Shown piece by piece: positions 16,109 through 25,424 of a stretch of DNA of 39,385 nucleotides. Every line of letters begins with the position of its first letter. The first letter of the stretch is position 1. The notes below the pieces were generated by a model. The model saw nothing but the letters and a program-made list of their open reading frames with translations. It did no database searches and was not told the origin of the DNA. The position numbers were made by a program, and so were the translations under genes. The stretch is from an uncultured Lachnospiraceae bacterium (GTDB taxonomy: Bacteria > Bacillota > Clostridia > Lachnospirales > Lachnospiraceae): assembly GCA_910580005.1 (NCBI GenBank), contig CAJTXH010000010.1, positions 1 to 39,385 on the forward strand. Reading direction: 5' to 3'.

Positions 16109-16942
16109 ATGATAGTACAGCATAATATGACAGCGTTAAACGCTAACAGGCAGTTAGGTATTACAAATTCAAGTCTTGCAAAAAGAACAGAGAAGTTATC
16201 TTCAGGATACAGGGTAAACCGTTCAGCTGATGATGCAGCAGGTCTTTCTATCAGTGAGAAGATGAGAGGCCAGATCAGGGGTCTTAACCAGGCTTCACGT
16301 AATGCACAGGATGGTATTTCTCTTATCCAGACAGCTGAAGGTGCTATGAATGAAATTCATTCAGTACTTCAGAGGATGAGAGAACTTACAGTACAGGCTT
16401 CTAATGACACATATGTTACAGCAGACCGTCTGGCTATTTCAAAAGAAGTAACAGCTTTACAGTCAGAAATTACACGTATTGCAACACAGACAGAGTTCAA
16501 CAATATGAAGCTTCTTGATGGTACTTTCACTGATAAGGTGCTTCAGGTTGGTGCTAATACAGCTCAGGTAATTGGTTTCAGTATTGGCCAGATGGATGCA
16601 GAGACACTTGGTGTTGCTGAAGTTGCTGGTGAAATCGAGGGCAATGCTGGTGGCAGTGGTAATGATATTACACCACAGATTGAAATTGTAAATGCTGCAA
16701 TTACAACAGTTTCAACAGAAAGGTCTGCTCTTGGTGCTTTACAGAACAGGTTAGACCATACAGTTGCTAATGCTGATAATATGGCTGAGAATTTACAGTC
16801 ATCAGAGAGCAAAATCCGTGATGCTAACCTTGCTGATGAAATGGTATCATATTCTGCTTCATCTATTTTACAGCAGGCAGGTCAGTCTATGCTTGCTCAG
16901 GCAAACCAGGCTACACAGGGTATACTTTCATTACTTGGTTAA
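16109..16942 (+). CDS. hag: Flagellin
   Basis: Filament protein, 277 aa, a compact flagellin. The N-terminal D0/D1 (about 1-165, including RTEKLSSGYRVNRSADDAAG) and C-terminal D1/D0 (about 195-277, ending AGQSMLAQANQATQGILSLL) are conserved. The variable middle is only about 30 residues, Gly/Asn-rich (EIEGNAGGSGNDITP), so D2/D3 are absent. The TLR5 contact stretch QRMRELTVQ (88-96) is kept. The SD AAGGAGG is strong. It is controlled by sigma-D and probably CsrA/FliW, and is the presumed acceptor of glycans made by the genes downstream. Confidence 0.95.
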   Translation: MIVQHNMTALNANRQLGITNSSLAKRTEKLSSGYRVNRSADDAAGLSISEKMRGQIRGLNQASRNAQDGISLIQTAEGAMNEIHSVLQRMRELTVQASNDTYVTADRLAISKEVTALQSEITRIATQTEFNNMKLLDGTFTDKVLQVGANTAQVIGFSIGQMDAETLGVAEVAGEIEGNAGGSGNDITPQIEIVNAAITTVSTERSALGALQNRLDHTVANADNMAENLQSSESKIRDANLADEMVSYSASSILQQAGQSMLAQANQATQGILSLLG

Positions 16943-16967
16943 TTATAATAAGTTTATTATTATATCG

Positions 16968-17007
16968 GATGGGGCTGGCCATAAGGCCAGTTCCATCTTT
17001 TGTTTTT
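16968..17007 (+). terminator. Rho-independent terminator after hag
   Basis: GATGGGGCTGGCC (16968-16980) pairs with GGCCAGTTCCATC (16985-16997), loop ATAA, followed directly by TTTTGTTTTT. A strong terminator. Confidence 0.85.
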
Positions 17008-17032
17008 AATAATATTAGTAAGGGAGCGGAAT

Positions 17033-17347
17033 ATGAACCAGCAAAAGGATAAAATTGAAAAATCAGTTAAAGAGATAGAAGAGGTTATAGAACTTTTTTA
17101 CCAGCAGAAATTACAGGAGGCATTATCCAGATTTGAGATTGCAATTGGCAATATGATTACAGCAATAGATGTACTTTTTACATATAGAGCAGAACACGAG
17201 GGATTTAATCTGGACGAAGAGAGGCTTACCAGAATTTTAAAAGATGCCATGGGAGCTTTGCAAAACAGGGATACAGTATTACTTGCAGATATATTGCAAT
17301 ATGATTATCTGGAATATATGAATGAACTTTTAGAAAATATGGAATAA
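17033..17347 (+). CDS. Small helical protein, unknown, in the flagellar/glycosylation block
   Basis: A 104-aa acidic, fully helical protein (KSVKEIEEVIELFYQQKLQE; RLTRILKDAMGALQNRDTVL) with no recognised domain, signal peptide or membrane segment. The shape resembles export chaperones or protein-binding helical bundles. I start at ATG 17033, with SD AAGGGAGCGG, not at the earlier in-frame TTG. It lies between the hag terminator and the first Maf-like gene (29 bp gap), so it probably belongs with the glycosylation genes. Function not assigned. Confidence 0.7.
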   Translation: MNQQKDKIEKSVKEIEEVIELFYQQKLQEALSRFEIAIGNMITAIDVLFTYRAEHEGFNLDEERLTRILKDAMGALQNRDTVLLADILQYDYLEYMNELLENME

Positions 17348-17376
17348 TATAAAGTCTGGTAAGGGAGGTTCTAAAT

Positions 17377-19218
17377 ATGACATTTTTGGAGCAAAATGTA
17401 TCTGTAATAAAAAAATTAAGACCAGATTTATATATTGGATTACAAAATATACTTAAAGAAAAACATATATTTAATAATATAAAAGAAGTTAATACAAGAG
17501 ATGGGAATAAAGCCCTTATAATAGAAAAAAATAATAAAGAATTTAGGATGAACAGTTTATATAAGCCATTAAATGAAGCAGGGAAGTGGGCAGACCAATA
17601 TGAATTTCATAATAATAATACTTTGGTTATTATGTTTGGACTGGGAAATGGTTTGTTTGTAAGAGAGATGTTAAAAAGACTTCAAAAGGATGCGAAAGTT
17701 TATCTTTATGAACCTGGTGTAGATGTATTTTTGTATGTTTTACATTATGTTGATATTGTAGATATTATACAAGATAAGAGGGTTTGTTTTTTTATTAATG
17801 GTATAAATGATAAAGAATTTGATATTTTATTAAAGGAAGATATAAATATAGTGACACTGTCTGTCCAGATAGTGTGTAACCATCCTGTTTATGATAATGT
17901 GTTTAGTGATGAGTTTAATAGTTTTTTAACAGTTATAAGTAATGCTAATAAAATAGCTAAGGTAAATAATGATACTGAAAAATATATGTCAAGTACTCTT
18001 GTTAATAATATTATTAGGAATATAATATATATAAGAAAAAGCAATTATATTTCAGAATTTATAGGGAAAATACCTGAAGATGTTCCAGCAATAATAGTGG
18101 CGGCTGGACCTTCTCTTGATAAAAATATAGATGAACTTAAAAAAGCTGAAGGAAAAGCATTTATATTAGCGACAGATACTTCGGTGAAATATCTTCTTAG
18201 CCATGGTATTAATATTGATGCGGTTATTACACTTGACCCTAAAAAGTCAATGAAACATTTTGAGGATGTTAGATGTTATAACATTCCTTTGTTTTGTGTA
18301 TTAGAGGCAAAAAATGAATTTATGGATAAACATAAAGGACGTAAGATATGGTTCAGGGGTTCTGTATATATGTATGACTTATATAGTAAATTTAATAAGA
18401 AATTTCCAGATTATAATAGTGGCGGTTCTGTTGCTACAGCAGCATTTTCTACATGTGTTTTTATGAAATTTAAAAATATTATTTTTGTAGGACAGGACCT
18501 GGCATATAATGGAGAAGTAACGCATGCTGGTGGGATTGTGAAGGATATATTATCTGGTATAGGTAATAAAAAACTTGTCCAAGGTATAGATGGGGAAAAA
18601 ATTTGGACACGTTATGACTGGCTTATATATCTTGAGTGGTTTGAAGAATTTATAAAAAAGTCAAAAGAATTAAATGTAATAGATGCAACAGAAGGAGGGG
18701 CACTTATTCATGGCACCAAAGTTATGAGACTTTGTGATGCAATTAATGAATATTGTAAAGAAGAATTTTCGTTTAATAAATTGTTGGAAAAAACACCATT
18801 TACATTTTCTGATAATGAATATAATAAGGTGGCAGTTAAAATTCTAAACCTTGGCAAGGAATTTGTAAATATTAAACAAAAGGCAATTGAGGGTATTGAA
18901 ATAGCAGAGAGGCTGCTTAATAGTTTTAACAATTTGTCTGGCAATAATAAGGATTTAAAAAATTTTGACAAGATAAATAAGTTTATTACTAGACAGGATG
19001 CATATAGTATTCTTGATGTATATATAACAAATATTATTTCAGACGATATACAGATGGTTAATAAATCTTCAGAAGATAGTGGTGACAGCATTAAAAAAAA
19101 GATGAGAATTGCAATTATATTATATAGGGCACTGATTAAGTCGGTAGATGAACTTATGCCAGTACTTAATGAAACATTAAAGAAAATATCATTTAAGACA
19201 GATGGGGATATGTTATGA
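17377..19218 (+). CDS. MptE-like / Maf motility-associated protein (DUF115), copy 1
   Basis: A 613-aa protein of the family with a 6-hydroxymethylpterin pyrophosphokinase MptE-like domain. It includes the Maf proteins of Campylobacter, Helicobacter and clostridia, which are needed to attach nonulosonic acids to flagellin. The conserved core spans about 236-390: IIVAAGPSLD (239-248), the LDP at 286-288, SGGSVATAAF (348-357) and VGQDLAYNG (371-379) with THAGG just after. The N-terminal 200 residues carry a FGLGNGLFVREML segment resembling a nucleotide-binding loop. The SD is GGGAGG. It overlaps the next gene by 4 bases. Role as flagellin glycosyltransferase is inferred from family and position. 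Confidence 0.85.
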   Translation: MTFLEQNVSVIKKLRPDLYIGLQNILKEKHIFNNIKEVNTRDGNKALIIEKNNKEFRMNSLYKPLNEAGKWADQYEFHNNNTLVIMFGLGNGLFVREMLKRLQKDAKVYLYEPGVDVFLYVLHYVDIVDIIQDKRVCFFINGINDKEFDILLKEDINIVTLSVQIVCNHPVYDNVFSDEFNSFLTVISNANKIAKVNNDTEKYMSSTLVNNIIRNIIYIRKSNYISEFIGKIPEDVPAIIVAAGPSLDKNIDELKKAEGKAFILATDTSVKYLLSHGINIDAVITLDPKKSMKHFEDVRCYNIPLFCVLEAKNEFMDKHKGRKIWFRGSVYMYDLYSKFNKKFPDYNSGGSVATAAFSTCVFMKFKNIIFVGQDLAYNGEVTHAGGIVKDILSGIGNKKLVQGIDGEKIWTRYDWLIYLEWFEEFIKKSKELNVIDATEGGALIHGTKVMRLCDAINEYCKEEFSFNKLLEKTPFTFSDNEYNKVAVKILNLGKEFVNIKQKAIEGIEIAERLLNSFNNLSGNNKDLKNFDKINKFITRQDAYSILDVYITNIISDDIQMVNKSSEDSGDSIKKKMRIAIILYRALIKSVDELMPVLNETLKKISFKTDGDML

Positions 19219-20882
19219 AAATATTATTTGAAGAGATAAAGGAAATGTTACATCTTGTAACACAGGCAATTTATTTTTATAGAAAGCAGAATTATATTAA
19301 GGGAAATATATATACTGTTGAATTAGTTAAACATGGAGAGGATTTCTTTGATTATGCAATAAAAATAGAATTTAATGAAAGTGTAGAACTTTTGTTTCCT
19401 ATTTGGAAAGAGCTGCTTGGAGCTTCTGAGAGTGGTAATGAAATTTATCTTGCTGATATATATGAAAGCAGGCTTATGCCTGCTCTTTTTGAAATCCAGG
19501 ATTATATTATTAATAGACTGGATGGTGAACCATTACTTTATTGGAATGATAATATGAGCCTTATTAAGGATAAAGACATTGTGCTTTATAATATTCTTGA
19601 AAAAGCTAAAGAAAGTAAGAAGAGGGAATATGTTTTTAGCTGGTCATGTACTGGTGATGCAGTTTTATCTGTTATGACAGAACATTATGGACAAGTTCCT
19701 CTTTCTTCTTCCATTAATCCCTGGCATGAAGCTGTAATATATGGAGATAATTTAAGTAATATACAAACGGGCAGTTGTATAATAATAGGTCTTGGAATGG
19801 GCTGTCATGTAAATTATATAGTTTCTTCATCATATTTTAAAAATATAATAATACTTGAAAATGATTTAGAACAGCTTAGAATATGCATGATGTATACTAA
19901 TATGAAAAATATTCTTTCAGATGACAGGGTAAAAATAGTATTATGTAATAAAGCTGGAGATTATTCTAAGTGGTTAAATGGGGCAATAGAAGGTGAAGAT
20001 ATAATATATAAGATATGGTATCCATCAATTAAGACTATAGAAGAGGATGCAATACGTGAACTGCTTGAAAACTATTGGGTGAATACAAATTCTGCTGATT
20101 ATTTTGGGAATACACTTCTCTATAATTTTGAAAATAACCAAAAGCTTAATGACGAACCAGTAGATGTTATTAAAAATAAGTTTAAAAACAAAGATGTAGT
20201 ACTTGTAGCAGCAGGTCCTTCACTAGATAATAACCTTGATAATCTGAGGAAAGTTTTAAACAGGGATAATATTGTAATTGTATGTGTAGGAAAGATTGCT
20301 AAAAAGCTTATTTCTGAAAATATAGTACCAGATTATATTATAGCTATTGATGGGAAAAAGGGTACAAGATGGCAGACTGAGGGAATAGAGAATTGCGGAG
20401 TTCCATTAATATATCTTTCTACAGCAGCGCATAATTTAGTGTCAGAATATAATGAGAAAAGATATATAGCATATCAGGAAGGTATTGAACCATCAAAAGA
20501 GTATGCAGAAAAAAATAATCTTATAATTTATCAAAGTGGTGGTTCAGTTGCAACATTTGCTATAGATATGTTGATACAAATGAAAAGTAGACGTATAATC
20601 TGTGTTGGTCTTGATATGGGATATATTGGTGATAATACGCATGCAGGAGGAATAGGCAAAAAGTTAGAGAATAAAAAAAGTTTGCGTAAAGTAGAATCTG
20701 TACTGGGGGGAATGGTTTATACAAGTAAAACACTTGATATATATAGAAGATGGATTGAAAGAAGAATAGAGAATGTTAATGATATAGAGTTTATAAATGC
20801 ATCAGGTGGTGCAAGGATAAGTGGCATGAAAGAAAAAAGCCTTAAACAAATAATAGTAGATTATTGTTGCCAGGATAAATAA
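19215..20882 (+). CDS. MptE-like / Maf motility-associated protein (DUF115), copy 2
   Basis: A 555-aa paralogue of the previous gene, overlapping it by ATGA (ATG 19215, TGA 19216-19218), so the two are translationally coupled. It has the same core: VLVAAGPSLDNN (329-340), an IDGKK in place of LDPKK, SGGSVATFAIDM, and VGLDMGYIGDNTHAGG. The N-terminal half also has a GLGMG loop (192-196) but is otherwise diverged. Two tandem Maf proteins suggest two acceptor sites, two sugars or a heteromer. The region looks more AT-rich by eye than the flagellar genes before it. Confidence 0.84.
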   Translation: MKILFEEIKEMLHLVTQAIYFYRKQNYIKGNIYTVELVKHGEDFFDYAIKIEFNESVELLFPIWKELLGASESGNEIYLADIYESRLMPALFEIQDYIINRLDGEPLLYWNDNMSLIKDKDIVLYNILEKAKESKKREYVFSWSCTGDAVLSVMTEHYGQVPLSSSINPWHEAVIYGDNLSNIQTGSCIIIGLGMGCHVNYIVSSSYFKNIIILENDLEQLRICMMYTNMKNILSDDRVKIVLCNKAGDYSKWLNGAIEGEDIIYKIWYPSIKTIEEDAIRELLENYWVNTNSADYFGNTLLYNFENNQKLNDEPVDVIKNKFKNKDVVLVAAGPSLDNNLDNLRKVLNRDNIVIVCVGKIAKKLISENIVPDYIIAIDGKKGTRWQTEGIENCGVPLIYLSTAAHNLVSEYNEKRYIAYQEGIEPSKEYAEKNNLIIYQSGGSVATFAIDMLIQMKSRRIICVGLDMGYIGDNTHAGGIGKKLENKKSLRKVESVLGGMVYTSKTLDIYRRWIERRIENVNDIEFINASGGARISGMKEKSLKQIIVDYCCQDK

Positions 20883-20908
20883 TATATTGATATTTGGAGG
20901 GATTATTT

Positions 20909-22843
20909 TTGGAAAAAGAAATTTACTATAATAAGACAATATATTGTTATGTGGAAGAACAAGGAGAAAGGTTAAATGAGTTTATATTAAAATATAATAA
21001 TGAGAGCATAATACATATTATACCATCTATAATTGAGAGTTGTGATAAAAAGTTATTATATTGTCTGTGTGATATAATAACAAATTATGTTAAAGATGAT
21101 AAAAATGCAGATACAAGATATACATTTGTAACAGATGTAAGAAGACTATATAATATTGTAGAAAGATTTTATAATACACTTTTTGAGGAAATTATATATA
21201 TTGAGCAGGACAATAAAAAAGAATTTGACAATGAAATTGAAATAGAAGAACTAATTAAATATTTTTTAAATATTCAAAGAAGTTTTCTTAATACTTCATT
21301 TATGCGGAAATTATGGAATTTAAAAAATAGCATTAACAAAAATGAATTTATGAAATTTTTATATGGACTTAGAGGGGTTGGAATAGAAAAGGAGGATTGT
21401 TTAAAAAGATTATGGCATTGTTTTTGCAATATTTTGTTATACGAATTTGATTATAGTAAATTTCAAAATAAAAGTATTATCTATAAATTGTCTATATATT
21501 CAATTCTTATGGCATTGGATAAAAATGCGGATTATACTAATAAGTACCTATCAGAAGTTTTGGAAAATAATGAAATTAATGCAGAAAATATGTATTTTAT
21601 ATATCACCAGTTTAAACGTATGTCCTTTACAAGACAGGCTATAATGGATAAACAATCAGTAGTTTTGCTTAATAAACTTTATGATAAATGTTATAACAAT
21701 TTTATGGACAATCTAAAGGAATATATCCATAAAATACCATTAGAAAAAAGAGATAAAAATGCAGTTATGATAATAGCAGTACAGTTTTTAGATAATACAC
21801 ATGCACCAACTAAAACAGTTATTGAGAGAATAAAAATATTGAGCATGTCAGGCAAAAAAGTGATTCTTGTAAATACTGCTGAAATTTGTTTAATGAACGG
21901 ATATCTTCCAGTATATATGATAGAAGGTGCAAGTTATTTTGAAAAATATGAAGATATTAATAAAATAGAAATTGAAAAATATATAATACCATTTTTACAG
22001 ATACCAAAAAAATTACCATTACCAGATAAGATACAAATGCTTGTTGAATTTATTACTAAAGTAAAACCTTATTATATATTGTCAGTAGGAAATGGAAGTA
22101 TGTTAGCTGATTTATGTGGTAATATAATTCCATGTGCCTCAATGTCAGTTGTATTTTCATCTGTTCCAAAGACTAAAAATAAAATGAAAATACTTGGAAG
22201 AAAACTTAAAGAAGAAGAAAAAGAACTTTATATAGGTGATGATGTTATAGAAAGCAGGTTTACTTTTGAATTAAAGCCACAAAAAGAATATTATTTAAGG
22301 AAAGATAAGGAATTACCAGGAGATAGATTTATACTTGTAGTTGTTGGAACACGTCTGGAATTTGAGATAGACAGTAATTTTATGACTATGCTTTCAGATG
22401 TATGCAGCAAAGGCTGTTATGTTGTATTTGCAGGAATTATGGATAATTACAGCAGTTTAATGGAAGAATATCCTGTGGTATCTGATAATTCGTCCTTTAT
22501 AGGGTATTGTGATGATATACTTGCCCTTATGGAAATCTGTGATTTATATGTAAATCCTGACAGGCTCGGAGGTGGTTTTTCTGTTATAGAGGCATTTGCA
22601 AAAGGAAAGCCAGGTGTTTATCTAAACAGGGGTGATGTTTATACTGCTGGTGGTGAAAATTTTGTAGTTGGCAGCTTTGATAAAATGGCAGAACAAATTT
22701 TAAAATATAAAGATAATAAGGAATATTATAATACTATGTCAAGACTTGCAAAGGAGAGGGCAAAACTTATGACATCTTCTAAAGAAGCAATAGAGGATAT
22801 TGACCGGCGAATTTGCCAGAGAGTAGAAGAGTATTATTGGTAA
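20909..22843 (+). CDS. GT-B glycosyltransferase-like protein
   Basis: About 644 aa. The N-terminal half (about 1-270) is helical, AT-rich and of no recognised family. The C-terminal half looks like a GT-B glycosyltransferase: a strand-loop start (NAVMIIAVQFLDNTHAPTKT), a second Rossmann-like part (RFILVVVGTRLEFEIDSNFM), and a donor-site stretch, CDLYVNPDRLGGGFSVIEAF then AKGKPGVYLNRGDV, with the E followed by a small-residue loop as in GT4/GT41-like enzymes. I start at TTG 20909, 8 bases after GGAGG (20896-20900), because an earlier TTG overlaps that SD. It may build or extend the flagellin glycan; substrate unknown. Confidence 0.7.
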   Translation: MEKEIYYNKTIYCYVEEQGERLNEFILKYNNESIIHIIPSIIESCDKKLLYCLCDIITNYVKDDKNADTRYTFVTDVRRLYNIVERFYNTLFEEIIYIEQDNKKEFDNEIEIEELIKYFLNIQRSFLNTSFMRKLWNLKNSINKNEFMKFLYGLRGVGIEKEDCLKRLWHCFCNILLYEFDYSKFQNKSIIYKLSIYSILMALDKNADYTNKYLSEVLENNEINAENMYFIYHQFKRMSFTRQAIMDKQSVVLLNKLYDKCYNNFMDNLKEYIHKIPLEKRDKNAVMIIAVQFLDNTHAPTKTVIERIKILSMSGKKVILVNTAEICLMNGYLPVYMIEGASYFEKYEDINKIEIEKYIIPFLQIPKKLPLPDKIQMLVEFITKVKPYYILSVGNGSMLADLCGNIIPCASMSVVFSSVPKTKNKMKILGRKLKEEEKELYIGDDVIESRFTFELKPQKEYYLRKDKELPGDRFILVVVGTRLEFEIDSNFMTMLSDVCSKGCYVVFAGIMDNYSSLMEEYPVVSDNSSFIGYCDDILALMEICDLYVNPDRLGGGFSVIEAFAKGKPGVYLNRGDVYTAGGENFVVGSFDKMAEQILKYKDNKEYYNTMSRLAKERAKLMTSSKEAIEDIDRRICQRVEEYYW

Positions 22844-22871
22844 TATAAGAGAAGTTATAAGGAGAAAACAT

Positions 22872-23573
22872 ATGGGTGAAGTGCTTGCAATTATACCTGC
22901 ACGCAGTGGTTCTAAAAGTGTTAAAGATAAAAACATAAGGTTAATAAATGGAAAGCCAATGATTGCATATTCTATTATACATGCATTACAGGCAGAATGT
23001 ATAGACCGGGTTATCGTAAGCACGGACAGCAGCCAGTATGCAGAAATAGCCAGGGAATATGGAGCGGAAATCCCATTTTTAAGGCCAGCGGAATATGCAA
23101 CTGATACAGCACTGGATATAGATGTATTCAGACATGCTTTAAAGTATCTGGAAGAAAAGGAAGGATACCATCCAGAGCTGATAGTCCAGCTACGCCCGAC
23201 ATATCCTGTACGCAGGATTAGCGATATTGAAAATATGGTCCGATATATGAAAGATAACCCGGATACAGACTCTATGCGGTGCATTGCGCCAGCAAAGGAG
23301 ATTGCATATAAAATGTGGTTTAAAGACAGTAATAATTTATTAACACCTGTTATGACAGATATTCCAGAGTGCTATAATATGCCACGCCAGCAGCTCCCAA
23401 AGATTTATTACCAGAATGCATGTATAGATGTTATAAGGGCAGAGGTTATTTTAAAACAAAATTCAATGTCAGGTAAAATAATAGCTGGTTATGAAATGGA
23501 TGAGAATTTTGATATTGATACAGAGGAAGAATTTCTGGCTGCTGAAAAATATATAAAAGAACATGGCATGTGA
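22872..23573 (+). CDS. neuA: CMP-sugar (nonulosonate) cytidylyltransferase, NeuA-like
   Basis: Cytidylyltransferase that activates a nonulosonic acid (sialic, legionaminic or pseudaminic type) with CTP. 233 aa. The N-terminal CTP loop LAIIPARSGSKSVKDKNIRL (about 5-24) and the metal-binding pattern in VIVSTDSSQYAEIA and FDIDTEEEFLAAE are conserved. The SD is AAGGAG. Which acid it uses (NeuA, LegF or PseF type) cannot be told. It is separated from the synthase gene only by MITE C. Confidence 0.87.
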   Translation: MGEVLAIIPARSGSKSVKDKNIRLINGKPMIAYSIIHALQAECIDRVIVSTDSSQYAEIAREYGAEIPFLRPAEYATDTALDIDVFRHALKYLEEKEGYHPELIVQLRPTYPVRRISDIENMVRYMKDNPDTDSMRCIAPAKEIAYKMWFKDSNNLLTPVMTDIPECYNMPRQQLPKIYYQNACIDVIRAEVILKQNSMSGKIIAGYEMDENFDIDTEEEFLAAEKYIKEHGM

Positions 23574-23635
23574 CAATGGATATATTGAAGTAATTATATA
23601 TTAAAGAAAGCAATGTTTATATACAATATGGTTTA

Positions 23636-23643
23636 GGAATTTC
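23636..23643 (+). repeat. Target-site duplication, left of MITE C
   Basis: GGAATTTC, repeated exactly at 23808-23815. Confidence 0.85.
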
Positions 23644-23807
23644 GTTACTATTCAGCCTTACGGCTTCATAGTAACAAATCAGTGCTTTCAGCACTGGTTA
23701 TGTACACATTTTGCACAAAAAATGTGCAAAATGGCACTGCAAAACTCATATTTTTGACGAAAAACTTGTCAAAAATCCTCGAATTTTACTGAAGGCTGAA
23801 CTGTTAC
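23644..23807 (+). mobile_element. MITE copy C, intact, 164 bp, between neuA and neuB
   Basis: Same length and core as copy B, with an 8-bp target duplication, GGAATTTC, on both sides. Left end GTTACTATTCAGCC, right end GGCTGAACTGTTAC (2 mismatches in 14). The left end folds as GTTACTAT...AGCC-TTAC-GGCT...ATAGTAAC (23644-23675). Further stems are AGTGCT/AGCACT, ATTTTGCAC/GTGCAAAAT and TTTTTGAC/GTCAAAAA. The right end differs from that of copy B in step with the change at the left end. A short ORF at 23711-23908 crosses it and is not a gene. Confidence 0.92.
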
Positions 23808-23815
23808 GGAATTTC
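23808..23815 (+). repeat. Target-site duplication, right of MITE C
   Basis: GGAATTTC, identical to 23636-23643. Confidence 0.85.
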
Positions 23816-23904
23816 CTGGTATCAGGTTTTTATTTAATGCAGAGCGGGCTGGAATATGGTAGAATAAAAAATATACACTTTACATATCATGGAGGAAATA
23901 GTAA

Positions 23905-25398
23905 ATGAGCAGGATATTTGATGATTTATTTATATTTGAGATGGCAAACAGCCACCAGGGGGATGTGGAACATGGCAAGGATATAATCCATGAAATGAGT
24001 AAAATTGCAAGAAAGCATAATATAAAAGCGGCTGTTAAACTGCAGTACCGTAACCTTGATAATTTTATCCATCCTGATTATAAGGGCAGGAGTGATGTAA
24101 AACATATACCAAGGTTTGAGAGCACAAGACTTACATATGACCAGTTCAGTGAACTTGTTGCAGAGATACGCAATGAAGGAATGATTGCAATGAGTACCCC
24201 TTTTGATGAGGATGGTGTAGACTGGTGCATGGACCAGGGACTTGATATTATTAAAATTGCAAGCTGTAGTTCACTTGACTGGCCGCTGCTTGAAAAGGCA
24301 GCTTCAACCCATAAACCTTTAATTATTTCGGTTGGAGGCAGGACAATATCAGATATTGACAAGCTATATAATTATTTTACACATAGAAAATGTGAATTTG
24401 CATTTATGCATTGCATTGCTGAATATCCAGCGCCTCTTGAAAGGCTGCAGTTAGATTTTATTGATAAATTAAGACGCCGTTATCCTCATAATGCCATAGG
24501 TTATTCAGGGCATGAAGACCCTGATAACAATATTATTCCAATGATGGCAATAGCGAAGGGTGCAAAACTTCTTGAGCGCCATGTTGGGCTTCCTACAGAA
24601 ACAATTAAGCTTAATGCTTATTCAATGACACCAGAACAGGCTGGCAGATGGGTCAGTGCAGTTCTTGAAGCAAAAGAAATATGCAGCATGAAAAAAGAAA
24701 CAGAACGTTATATAAGCCAGGAAGAAATTGATTCTTTAAATTCCCTTATGAGGGGAGTTTATCTTAAGCATGATGTAGAAGAAGGACAGGAGCTTAAAAG
24801 GGAAGACGTGTTTTTTGCAATGCCAAACCATGACCGCCAGATGACAAGTGGTGAATTTTATGAAGGTGTTGTGGCAAGCAGGGCATATAAGGAAAATGAA
24901 GAACTGCATGAAAGAAGGCCTGTAACTGATACTAACCTTGCAAGAAGCGTAATACATGATGTTAAGGGTATGCTTTATGAAGCAAATATTTACCTTGGAG
25001 ACAATTTTGAGGCAGAACTTTCACACCACTATGGAATGAAACATTTCAGGCAGTTTGGAGCTGTTATAATAAGTATTGTAAACCGTGAATACTGCAAGAA
25101 GCTTATAGCAGTCCTGCCAGGGCAGAAGCATCCTGTACATATGCATAAAGTAAAAGAGGAAACATTCCAGCTTCTTTATGGTGATTTACAGGTTGAAATA
25201 GATGGAAAAGTTTTTGATTTAAAGCCAGGTGATATACAGACAGTTATGCGTGGTGAGAAACATGCATTTACATCAAGAACAGGAGCTGTATTTGAAGAAA
25301 TTTCAACAACACATGTAAAGAATGATTCATACTATGATGACCCACAGATAGACAAGCTTGATTTAATGGACAGGAAAACAAAGGTTTACAAGTGGTAG
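23905..25398 (+). CDS. neuB: Nonulosonate synthase with SAF and cupin domains, NeuB-like
   Basis: Sialic/legionaminic acid synthase family: condenses phosphoenolpyruvate with an amino-hexose to make a nonulosonic acid. 497 aa against the usual 340-350. The order is a NeuB TIM barrel (about 1-260, with FEMANSHQGD at 11-20, STPFDEDGVDW, IKIASCSS and GYSGHE), a SAF/antifreeze-like domain (about 278-345, RGVYLKHDVEEGQELKREDV) and an added C-terminal cupin (about 380-490, HPVHMHKVKEETFQLLYG with the metal-type H-x-H and E). The SD TGGAGG is strong. With neuA it supplies activated sugar for the Maf proteins. The cupin might bind sugar or act in an epimerase-like step; that is inference. Confidence 0.88.
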   Translation: MSRIFDDLFIFEMANSHQGDVEHGKDIIHEMSKIARKHNIKAAVKLQYRNLDNFIHPDYKGRSDVKHIPRFESTRLTYDQFSELVAEIRNEGMIAMSTPFDEDGVDWCMDQGLDIIKIASCSSLDWPLLEKAASTHKPLIISVGGRTISDIDKLYNYFTHRKCEFAFMHCIAEYPAPLERLQLDFIDKLRRRYPHNAIGYSGHEDPDNNIIPMMAIAKGAKLLERHVGLPTETIKLNAYSMTPEQAGRWVSAVLEAKEICSMKKETERYISQEEIDSLNSLMRGVYLKHDVEEGQELKREDVFFAMPNHDRQMTSGEFYEGVVASRAYKENEELHERRPVTDTNLARSVIHDVKGMLYEANIYLGDNFEAELSHHYGMKHFRQFGAVIISIVNREYCKKLIAVLPGQKHPVHMHKVKEETFQLLYGDLQVEIDGKVFDLKPGDIQTVMRGEKHAFTSRTGAVFEEISTTHVKNDSYYDDPQIDKLDLMDRKTKVYKW

Positions 25399-25424
25399 GT
25401 AATAAAACAAAGTAATATTTATTA

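Noticed and set aside
23711..23908. 65-aa ORF across MITE C
   Set aside because: It begins inside the repeat and runs over the neuB ribosome binding site; it is a by-product of the repeat sequence.
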